Part shown: in pieces, positions 15,401-21,204 of the stretch
Layout: each line of letters opens with the position of its first letter
Numbering within the stretch: position 1 is the stretch's first letter
Assembly: GCA_900550545.1 (NCBI GenBank)
Contig: URSS01000046.1
Location: 1-21,204, forward strand
Length of the DNA: 21,204 bases
DNA from: an uncultured Lachnobacterium sp.
GTDB lineage: Bacteria > Bacillota > Clostridia > Lachnospirales > Lachnospiraceae
Reading direction: 5' to 3'
The notes under the pieces: model-generated
Seen by the model: only the letters and a program-made list of their open reading frames with translations
Told to the model about the DNA's origin: nothing
Database searches by the model: none
Translations under genes and position numbers: made by a program

Positions 15401-16005
15401 GCATCAACTGCATCCATATCTACCATATCCTTAAGATCTTCGTAATCCCAAGTCTCGATCTTCTGAATCTCGTGAGATGTACGGAATCCATCGAAGAAGT
15501 TGATAAATGGAACTCTTCCCTTGATTGCTGCGCAATGAGCAACTGGAGTTAAGTCCATAACTTCCTGTACAGATGACTCACAAAGCATTGCAACACCTGT
15601 CTGACGGCAAGCGTATACATCAGAGTGATCACCGAAAATGTTCAGTGCGTGTGTAGCGACACAACGAGCAGATACGTTAAATACGCCCGGAAGTCTCTCA
15701 CCTGCTACTTTGTACAGGTTAGGGATCATAAGTAAAAGTCCCTGAGAAGCTGTGTAAGTAGTTGTTAATGCACCAGCTGCAAGAGATCCGTGAACAGTAC
15801 CAGCTGCACCGGCTTCAGACTGCATTTCTGTAACCTGAACTGTCTGTCCGAAAATGTTCTTACGACCTGCGGTTGCCCACTCATCTGTAGCCTCAGCCAT
15901 AACAGATGAAGGAGTAATAGGATAGATAGCTGCAACATCAGTAAATGCATATGAAGCATGAGCTGCTGCATGGTTTCCATCCATGGTTTTCATTGAACGT
16001 TTCAT
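12475..16005 (-). CDS. nifJ: Pyruvate:ferredoxin (flavodoxin) oxidoreductase, single-chain
   Basis: A 1176-residue homodimeric enzyme that oxidises pyruvate to acetyl-CoA and CO2 and passes electrons to ferredoxin, the central step of clostridial fermentation. In order: the pyrimidine-binding domain (YPITPSSVMAE at 28-38), the transketolase C-like domain, the gamma/CoA domain (about 415-610, with FGHSPIRSTYLI), a ferredoxin domain with two 4Fe-4S motifs (Cys692/695/698/702 and Cys746/749/752/756), then the thiamine diphosphate domain (GDGWAYDIG at 965-973, DTEVYSNTGGQ at 993-1003). The third cluster's ligands are Cys815, Cys818, Cys843 and Cys1074. All clusters are complete and length is standard. 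AGGAGG lies 8 nt before ATG 16005; a strong promoter and strongly biased codons suggest high expression. It is transcribed alone. Confidence 0.97.
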   Translation of the reverse strand: MKRSMKTMDGNHAAAHASYAFTDVAAIYPITPSSVMAEATDEWATAGRKNIFGQTVQVTEMQSEAGAAGTVHGSLAAGALTTTYTASQGLLLMIPNLYKVAGERLPGVFNVSARCVATHALNIFGDHSDVYACRQTGVAMLCESSVQEVMDLTPVAHCAAIKGRVPFINFFDGFRTSHEIQKIETWDYEDLKDMVDMDAVDAFRKNALNPNHPVEMGSAQNPDIFFQSREACNSTYDELPAIVQEYMDKVNEKIGTDYKLFNYYGAADADRVIIAMGSVCETIDETIDFLMARGEKVGVVKVRLYRPFVKEALIDAIPDTVKTIAVLDRTKEPGSLGEPLYLDVVAALKGSKFDQVKITSGRYGLGSKDTTPGQIIAVYNNTEKERFTIGIIDDVTNLSLEVKENPVTTPEGTTNCKFWGLGADGTVGANKNSIKIIGDNTDMYAQAYFDYDSKKSGGVTISHLRFGHSPIRSTYLISQANFVACHCTAYIYKYNMVQDLVPGGTFLFNTQWSVDELDEKLPGQVKRYIAENNINFYIIDGVKIGKEIGLGNRINTVLQSAFFSLTKLIPEEEVIKLMKDAATRSYAKKGDDVVKMNHDAIDAGATAYVKVDVPESWKNCTDDDYSVEVKGDNKEVVDFVKDIQQKVNGQQGNTIPVSVVKKYETGWTPSGTAAYEKRGVATDVPVWDATKCIECNQCSYVCPHAAIRPVAMTEAEAAAAPEGMQMKDLNMMPGYKFAIVVSAFDCTGCGSCVNVCPDKVQAITMTGFEAHEDEQKYFDYAVSLEDKEDVIEKFKINSVKGSQFRQPLLEFSGACGGCGETPYAKLITQLFGDRMYIANATGCSSIWANSSPSTPYTTNKKGHGPAWSNSLFEDAAEFGYGMLLAQRAIRDRLKNELDEIAANTDKADVKDAIKEWNDTFASGIENGPATEKLVAALEACGCDASKNVLKEKDFLAKKSQWIFGGDGWAYDIGFGGVDHVLASGKDINVMVFDTEVYSNTGGQSSKSTPTGAIAQFAAGGKETKKKDLAGIAMSYGYVYVAHISMGADMNQCVKAIAEAEAYPGPSLIIAYAPCINHGIKKGMSKAQTEEKLAVESGYWFNFRYNPTLAAEGKDAFSLDSKEPTGDYQAFLKGENRYASLAKFNPTRAAELFAKAEKNSKDEYDHLKKLVTLYAGK

Positions 16006-16050
16006 GAATTAGTCCTCCTATTTAATTTAATGTTCAAACGTATTAAAATC

Positions 16051-16071
16051 AGACATTGAATCAGAATGTCT
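16051..16071. promoter_or_regulatory. 7-bp inverted repeat at the start of the PFOR leader
   Basis: AGACATT, a 7-nt spacer and AATGTCT lie at roughly +3 to +23 of the predicted PFOR transcript. It can act as an operator or as a 5' hairpin that stabilises a highly expressed mRNA. I cannot assign a regulator. Confidence 0.4.
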
Positions 16072-16080
16072 CTAATTTAA

Positions 16081-16109
16081 ATAATAAGGTTATTAACCGC
16101 AAAAATCAA
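16081..16109 (-). promoter_or_regulatory. SigA-type promoter for pyruvate:ferredoxin oxidoreductase
   Basis: On the minus strand -35 TTGATT (16109-16104), a 17-nt spacer and -10 TATTAT (16086-16081). The spacer holds an 11-bp palindrome, GGTTATTAACC (16088-16098). The leader is about 69 nt and ends in AGGAGG. Confidence 0.7.
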
Positions 16110-16135
16110 GTTTAAGCGACACCATTTTTGTATTT

Positions 16136-19100
16136 TTACAAATACAACCTCTCAAATTCGCCAATTGGAATCGGGCGATTACACAAATAACCCTGTCCGC
16201 AGGTAAATCCTCCGTTAATAAGAAGTTTCTCCTGTTCCTCTGTCTCTACGCCCTCGATGATGATATCTTTCTGCAATATTTTTACCATCCGTCCGATTTC
16301 GTATAATAGATCCATTTTTTTGCCATTCATATCCTTATTTATAAAACTTTTGTCAATTTTCACCACATCTGCCGGCATATCTGCAAGCACTGACAAAGAG
16401 GAATATCCGGTTCCAAAATCATCAATCGACACACGGAATCCAATTTCATGAAGGCGGTTCACGCACCGCTCCAGTACATGGACATTCTTCACCAGGACTC
16501 CCTCTGTAACCTCAATCTCAACATATTCTGCCGGAACCGTGTATTTCGAAAAAATGTGCTGGATGCGGTCAAGAAATTCTTCCCCATCGGTATCAAAATG
16601 CCTTCCGGAGAAATTTGTTGAAATCACCAGTTTTCTTCTTTTCTGACGTTCCCATTTGTCAAGCGTTTTCAGAACCTCTTCAAATATGTAGAAATCCAGT
16701 TCTGTAATATAGCCGATTTTTTCCAGAGAATCCATAAAATATGCCGGTGGTAAAATCGTTCCGTCAGGGCGTTTCCACCTTGCCAAAGCCTCCGCTCCAT
16801 ACACGTGTCTTTCCCCGAGAATAAACTTCGGTTGCAAATACATGCGAAAATCGTCCCTGTACAAAGCCTCAAAAAACTCTCCAACGATTTTCTGTTCTTC
16901 TGCACGTTTCGTACGCAGTGAAGATTCATAGAACATGATGCCCTGCTTGCCGGCATTCTTCGCGCTCTTCCATGCAAGATTCGCATTTTCGATTGCCTGT
17001 TCAATATCCATACGGGAATCTTCGATCACATATACACCTGCCGTAACACCCATTCCACTGTTTGGATACTGATGATTCTGCATATTCGTAAATCTGCGGT
17101 TGCGTAAGTTTAAATTTTCCTCGAGTTTTTCTTTGCTTTCATCACACAATAATACCAGAAAGAAATCCGAATACAGGCGGCATCCTGCATTATAATACGG
17201 CTGACTGGACAAATCTGCCGCAAACATCTTTAAAATGCTGTCTCCTACCTTATATCCATAATTTTCATTTACATATCCAAAATTATTGATATCCAAATAT
17301 TCAAGCGCATAGATTTTATTTTTATCTGCCTGTCTTAAAATTTCCTGTGCCGTTTCCCGAAAAGCACTTTGATTATATAAATTCGTCAAAGAATCCCTCT
17401 TCTGAATCTGACGAATCTGTGCTTTGCTCTCATCCATCCGAAAACGAAGGGAGACAAAAATAGCAAGCGTACGTGAGAGTTCCTGCATCATCTCGATTTC
17501 ATCTGTTTTCCACTGCCTGTTCAGATCCATAGACAAATATACCACTTCACCGATTTTCTCTCCCACATACTCGAATTTTGTGATCAATGCCGTATTGTTA
17601 TTATTCTCTACTTTCGACTTTCTCAGTGAATCTTCCGGAGGTAGCGCTATCCCAGCAATCTGCGGATCAAAAATGAGATATTCTCCAGGTTTTAATTCCT
17701 TAATCATCGGGTGCATACCCGGAATAAAGCTTCTGTCATAAAAAGAAAATACATTACTGTAATAATTTGTCATCACCATCCCGGAATCGTCTTCCGCATT
17801 TTCCATAACAGCTACCATATCAAGGTGATAACGCTCTGCAATTCTTTTCAGCAGCAAATTCAATGAGCCATCCAAATCACGCGCATGTGCCATGAGACTG
17901 ATTGTAAATGCCAGAAAGTTTCGGTCATCCTGGCTGATCTGTTCCTGCCGGTCAATCACATGCTTGGTATTTTTTACCGGTCCGCAATCTTCTTCCTGTG
18001 CAAGCTGATAACCATCTTTTCCCGCTTGTTTTGCCCGATACATCGCATGGTCTGCCTTTTCAAACAATGTGCGGTAATTATCCCCATCCTTTGCATATAC
18101 CGCCATACCAATACTGGCCGAAAGACGATAATGCAATTTTCGGCCCATATATTTCTTCTCTAACAAATGACAGAGAAGCTTCGCCTTTTCCTCTGCTTTC
18201 TCTACAGTCGTATTCTTCATGAACACAAGAAATTCATCACCGCCGACCCGGCCAACAATATCATTCATACGGAACTGGCTTTGAATCTGCTTTGCCATAT
18301 CCATAATTACTGTATCACCAAATGTATGCCCGAAATTGTCATTGATTCCTTTGAAATTATCAATATCAATAAGGAACAGAACGCTGCACTTATTCGGATT
18401 TTCTTCGATATAACGTGTAACTTCCTTCTGTACCTCCAGCTTATTCAAAAGCTGTGTCAGCGGATCCCTGCGCACCTCTTCCTGCAAAGACTTGTCCATG
18501 TCGATATTAAAGCTGCGGCCTATAATGCGAATGATTTCTCCTTCCGCATTGGTCACACTTCTATAATAGGTTCGAAACCACTGATAACGCGGTGCCTCTC
18601 CATCTTTGCTGATATTAAAACGTGTATCCACACTGTCTGATTTCACAACCATTGCTGCTTCATGCATCGCATCAAGAAAAAGCTTATGGTCCACCGGCGA
18701 AAGTGTACGGACTTCCTCATCCACCGGATAATACACATCTTCCGTCCCATACACGCCGCGAAGTTCCATCAGCCGATGGGAACGCATCATTGTCCAGCTT
18801 TTCACATCCAGATCAAACGGATACTCATGTGAAAGACATTCCATCATCTCATATTTTTTTTTAAAAATCTCCTGCCTGATCTCTTTTCGCTTCTGATGAT
18901 CAATATCCCAGAAAACAACAAGAAGGTACGGCACTGCATCAATATAATGAAATACACTGCTGCGAAATGCCACCCATCGGATTTCCTGATCCTTTCTGCG
19001 AATACGAAGTACCTGATCTGCAGTCATTTTCGTTGCGATTGCCTGCGCCAGTGTCTCTTCAAACAAATAGCAGTCTTTTTCTGTAATCAGCTGGTCCCTT

Positions 19101-19243
19101 CCACTTTCCCCAAGATCACGTTCTGTATACCCGCTTAATTTCACAAACTCCGTATTTACCCTTTCAATCTTCCAGTCTTCGCCGTAACTGATGATTGCAG
19201 AGGCAATCGGAATATCTGCTGCCATTAATTCTTTATAGTCCAT
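16136..19243 (-). CDS. Cyclic-di-GMP signalling protein: PAS, GGDEF, GAF-like, degenerate GGDEF and EAL domains
   Basis: About 1035 residues; numbering here counts from the alternative ATG at 19267. PAS at about 15-125, a PAS-like region at 145-258, then GGDEF (268-420) with an intact RVGGDEF at 340-346 and a product-inhibition RxxD (RMND, 333-336), so diguanylate cyclase activity is expected. A GAF-like region (about 450-610) follows. A second GGDEF domain (about 622-782) has LYSDFF where the active motif should be and is probably inactive. The EAL domain (about 790-1043) keeps the residues needed for cyclic-di-GMP hydrolysis: EAL 826-828, N885, EVTE 919-922, DDFGTG 949-954, K970, E1005 and Q1025. 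No membrane segment is seen, so it is cytosolic. I prefer ATG 19243 (GGAG about 8 nt upstream) because 19267 has no ribosome binding site. It is monocistronic, upstream of PFOR, which has its own promoter. Confidence 0.93.
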   Translation of the reverse strand: MDYKELMAADIPIASAIISYGEDWKIERVNTEFVKLSGYTERDLGESGRDQLITEKDCYLFEETLAQAIATKMTADQVLRIRRKDQEIRWVAFRSSVFHYIDAVPYLLVVFWDIDHQKRKEIRQEIFKKKYEMMECLSHEYPFDLDVKSWTMMRSHRLMELRGVYGTEDVYYPVDEEVRTLSPVDHKLFLDAMHEAAMVVKSDSVDTRFNISKDGEAPRYQWFRTYYRSVTNAEGEIIRIIGRSFNIDMDKSLQEEVRRDPLTQLLNKLEVQKEVTRYIEENPNKCSVLFLIDIDNFKGINDNFGHTFGDTVIMDMAKQIQSQFRMNDIVGRVGGDEFLVFMKNTTVEKAEEKAKLLCHLLEKKYMGRKLHYRLSASIGMAVYAKDGDNYRTLFEKADHAMYRAKQAGKDGYQLAQEEDCGPVKNTKHVIDRQEQISQDDRNFLAFTISLMAHARDLDGSLNLLLKRIAERYHLDMVAVMENAEDDSGMVMTNYYSNVFSFYDRSFIPGMHPMIKELKPGEYLIFDPQIAGIALPPEDSLRKSKVENNNNTALITKFEYVGEKIGEVVYLSMDLNRQWKTDEIEMMQELSRTLAIFVSLRFRMDESKAQIRQIQKRDSLTNLYNQSAFRETAQEILRQADKNKIYALEYLDINNFGYVNENYGYKVGDSILKMFAADLSSQPYYNAGCRLYSDFFLVLLCDESKEKLEENLNLRNRRFTNMQNHQYPNSGMGVTAGVYVIEDSRMDIEQAIENANLAWKSAKNAGKQGIMFYESSLRTKRAEEQKIVGEFFEALYRDDFRMYLQPKFILGERHVYGAEALARWKRPDGTILPPAYFMDSLEKIGYITELDFYIFEEVLKTLDKWERQKRRKLVISTNFSGRHFDTDGEEFLDRIQHIFSKYTVPAEYVEIEVTEGVLVKNVHVLERCVNRLHEIGFRVSIDDFGTGYSSLSVLADMPADVVKIDKSFINKDMNGKKMDLLYEIGRMVKILQKDIIIEGVETEEQEKLLINGGFTCGQGYLCNRPIPIGEFERLYL

Positions 19244-19278
19244 ATCCCCGCTCCAATTCCGTTCCATTAAATATTTTT

Positions 19279-19307
19279 ATTATAACAGTTTTTGAAGCCT
19301 TTTCCAA
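19279..19307 (-). promoter_or_regulatory. SigA-type promoter for the GGDEF/EAL gene
   Basis: On the minus strand -35 TTGGAA (19307-19302), a 17-nt spacer and a consensus -10 TATAAT (19284-19279). Transcription would begin near 19272, only a few bases before the ATG at 19267, which supports 19243 as the true translation start. Confidence 0.65.
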
Positions 19308-19357
19308 TCAAAACCGCACAAATCCTTATATTCCTTGCAAAGAAAGCGTTTTTCTTC

Positions 19358-19387
19358 TTGAAATATAGGGCCTATCATGTTTATAAT
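19358..19387 (+). promoter_or_regulatory. SigA-type promoter for the ABC-F gene
   Basis: -35 TTGAAA (19358-19363), an 18-nt spacer and a consensus -10 TATAAT (19382-19387). The spacer contains an 11-bp palindrome ATAGGGCCTAT (19365-19375) that could be an operator. The leader is about 40 nt, with GAGG 7 nt before the ATG. Confidence 0.6.
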
Positions 19388-19433
19388 AGAGTTCGTGGCT
19401 AAATGAATATTTTAAATATAATGAGGTTTTCGT

Positions 19434-21074
19434 ATGATTAGTGCAAATAATATTACATTAAGATTAGGGAAAAAAGCCCTTTTTGAAGATGTAAACGTAA
19501 AGTTTACAGAAGGTAACTGTTATGGTCTGATTGGTGCCAATGGTGCCGGAAAATCAACCTTTTTAAAAATTTTATCCGGACAGCTCGAGCCGACCAGCGG
19601 TGATATCGTAATCACACCGGGCCAGCGTCTGTCTTTCCTGCAGCAGGATCACTTCAAGTATGATGATTTTACCGTACTTGATACCGTTATCATGGGCAAT
19701 AAGCGCCTTTATGATATCATGAAAGAAAAAGATGCTATTTATATGAAAGAAGACTTTTCCGACGAAGACGGAATCCGTGCCAGTGAACTGGAAGCCGAGT
19801 TTGCAGATATGGACGGCTGGAACGCAGAATCCGATGCCGCTACTTTATTAAATGGTCTTGGCATTCCGACCGAGAATCACTATACACAGATGGCAGATCT
19901 GCCAGGCTCCATCAAGGTCAAAGTATTGCTCGCACAAGCTTTGTTCGGCAATCCGGATATTCTTCTTCTCGACGAGCCTACCAACCACCTGGATCTCGAC
20001 GCGATCGCATGGTTGGAAGAATTCCTGATCAACTTTGAGAATACAGTCATTGTTGTATCCCATGACCGTTACTTCCTCAATAAAGTCTGCACCAACATTG
20101 CAGATATGGATTATGGAAAAATCCAGCTCTATGCCGGTAACTATGATTTCTGGTATGAATCCAGCCAGTTACTCGTCCGCCAGATGAAAGAAGCAAACAA
20201 AAAGAAGGAAGAAAAAATCAAAGAATTACAGGAATTCATTTCCCGTTTCTCTGCAAATGCTTCCAAATCCAAGCAGGCAACTTCCCGTAAGCGTGCTCTG
20301 GAGAAAATTCAGTTGGATGACATTCGTCCATCCAGCCGTAAGTACCCATATATCGACTTCCGTCCAAACCGTGAAATCGGTAATGAAGTACTCAGCGTTG
20401 ATGGCATCAGCAAGACTATTGACGGTGTAAAGGTACTCGACAACATCTCCTTCATTGTCGGACATGATGATAAGATTGCCTTTGTCGGCGGAAACGAATT
20501 GGCAAAGACTACTTTATTTAAAATTCTTGCCGGCGAAATGGAACCGGATGAAGGTACGTACAAATGGGGTGTGACAACCAGTCAGTCTTACTTTCCGAAA
20601 GACAATACCACGATTTTCGACACCGACGAGCTGATCGTAGACTGGCTGACACAGTTCTCTGAAATCAAAGATGCGACTTACGTACGTGGTTTCCTCGGAC
20701 GTATGCTGTTCGCCGGAGAAGACGGTGTAAAGAAAATGCGTGTACTTTCCGGTGGTGAAAAAGTGCGTGTACTGCTCTCCCGTATGATGATCATGGGAAG
20801 CAATGTTCTGATGTTTGACGAACCTACGGACCACCTGGATATGGAATCCATTACTGCTTTAAACAACGGAATGATCAAATTCCCTGGTGTGATTCTGTTT
20901 GCCTGCCGTGACCATCAGGTCGTACAGACAACTGCCAATCGTATCATCGAATTCCTTCCGGATGGATCTATGATCGATAAGGTATCTACTTACGATGAAT
21001 ATCTCGAAAGTGATGTTATGGCAAGAAAGCGTCAGGTATACAACACAACAGCTGATGAAGAGGCCGATGATTAA
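19434..21074 (+). CDS. ABC-F family ATPase, YbiT-like, with altered ATPase motifs
   Basis: A 546-residue soluble protein with two ATP-binding cassettes and no membrane domain, the form of ribosome-associated ABC-F translation factors; length and linker fit the YbiT-like group. Cassette 1: Walker A GANGAGKS (34-41), Walker B with DEPTNHLD (180-187) and switch histidine SHDRYF (209-214), but the signature is LPGSIK (156-161) instead of LSGGEK. A charged linker (about 248-300) follows. Cassette 2: intact signature LSGGEK (438-443), but Walker A is GGNELAKTT (352-360), lacking the normal GxGK, the D-loop reads DEPTDHLD and the switch region CRDHQ (491-495) instead of SHDHQ. The intact signature 2 faces the intact Walker A 1, so one of the two ATP sites looks functional. 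Some changes may be normal for the clostridial group. A role in antibiotic protection cannot be inferred. It has its own promoter and terminator. Confidence 0.88.
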   Translation: MISANNITLRLGKKALFEDVNVKFTEGNCYGLIGANGAGKSTFLKILSGQLEPTSGDIVITPGQRLSFLQQDHFKYDDFTVLDTVIMGNKRLYDIMKEKDAIYMKEDFSDEDGIRASELEAEFADMDGWNAESDAATLLNGLGIPTENHYTQMADLPGSIKVKVLLAQALFGNPDILLLDEPTNHLDLDAIAWLEEFLINFENTVIVVSHDRYFLNKVCTNIADMDYGKIQLYAGNYDFWYESSQLLVRQMKEANKKKEEKIKELQEFISRFSANASKSKQATSRKRALEKIQLDDIRPSSRKYPYIDFRPNREIGNEVLSVDGISKTIDGVKVLDNISFIVGHDDKIAFVGGNELAKTTLFKILAGEMEPDEGTYKWGVTTSQSYFPKDNTTIFDTDELIVDWLTQFSEIKDATYVRGFLGRMLFAGEDGVKKMRVLSGGEKVRVLLSRMMIMGSNVLMFDEPTDHLDMESITALNNGMIKFPGVILFACRDHQVVQTTANRIIEFLPDGSMIDKVSTYDEYLESDVMARKRQVYNTTADEEADD

Positions 21075-21093
21075 TCCTTTTTGTTGCAACTGC

Positions 21094-21140
21094 AAAAACG
21101 GCTGGCAGATACGAATATTCCGTATCTGCCAGCCGTTTTT
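21094..21140. terminator. Strong bidirectional Rho-independent terminator after the ABC-F gene
   Basis: A perfect 20-bp stem (21094-21113 and 21121-21140) with a 7-nt loop AATATTC; the arms end in AAAAA and TTTTT, so both strands give a T-run. It lies 19 nt past the ABC-F stop and may also serve a minus-strand gene beyond the window. Confidence 0.9.
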
Positions 21141-21163
21141 ATTTGCATAATTATGATTAAAGG

Positions 21164-21204
21164 GTCAAAAGGTATCATCGATGCATGCTTGCATGCAATT
21201 CGAT
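21164..21204 (+). repeat. Short palindromic intergenic repeat, copy 2 (cut by the window end)
   Basis: From AAAAGGTATCATCGATGCATG onward the sequence matches the element at 8602-8649 (minus strand). Here 21178-21204 is strongly self-complementary: ATCGAT and GCATGC in the left arm pair with GCATGC and TCGAT on the right around a TT turn, with a 2-nt bulge. It may continue past the window. It looks like a small dispersed palindromic element or a shared leader motif. Confidence 0.55.

Noticed and set aside
1..21204. CRISPR array, tRNA or rRNA genes, insertion sequences, prophage or defence genes
   Set aside because: No regularly spaced repeats, cloverleaf-like segments, transposase, integrase or phage-type reading frames were seen on either strand.

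Overview
The window reads as chromosomal housekeeping sequence from a low-to-moderate GC Clostridia, most likely a Lachnospiraceae gut anaerobe. This rests on the rho-rpmE-yqhQ neighbourhood, a four-cysteine L31, a single-chain pyruvate:ferredoxin oxidoreductase, a CBS-domain family II pyrophosphatase, a DUF4364 gene, a meso-DAP type MurE and strong SigA-type promoters with AGGAGG-like ribosome binding sites. The assignment is inferred from gene content; no rRNA is present. I see no CRISPR array, prophage, insertion sequence or tRNA gene.

Layout. On the minus strand at the left edge are rho, rpmE (behind its own promoter and a leader of about 150 nt, followed by a clear terminator) and the 5' part of yqhQ (DUF1385), which runs off the window. 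Divergent from rho, a plus-strand set (2718-5361) encodes malic enzyme, a TIGR01212-type radical SAM protein and a DUF4364 winged-helix protein. Facing it is a tight minus-strand operon for diaminopimelate and peptidoglycan synthesis: dapF, murE, a dapA gene destroyed by a large internal deletion, and a flavin reductase-like gene. An AraC-type regulator is divergent from dapF. Then come, all on the minus strand but as separate units, a CBS-domain manganese-type pyrophosphatase, a C-terminally anchored coiled-coil protein, pyruvate:ferredoxin oxidoreductase and a large PAS/GGDEF/GAF/GGDEF-like/EAL protein. The window closes with a plus-strand ABC-F ATPase, a perfect 20-bp terminator stem and one copy of a short palindromic repeat whose diverged relative lies in the dapF leader.

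How the genes fit together. PFOR and malic enzyme point to fermentative pyruvate and malate metabolism. DapF and MurE make and add meso-DAP to the peptidoglycan stem, and the ruined dapA implies that another DapA-type enzyme is encoded elsewhere, or that this copy is an assembly or strain-specific deletion. Rho, L31 and the ABC-F protein belong to gene expression, and the GGDEF/EAL protein to cyclic-di-GMP signalling.

I found no convincing new multi-gene system. The observations most worth a second look are the dapA deletion, the structured rpmE leader, the dispersed palindromic element, the coiled-coil gene with a 16-bp operator-like palindrome, the altered ATPase motifs of the ABC-F protein, and the sharply different codon usage of yqhQ.
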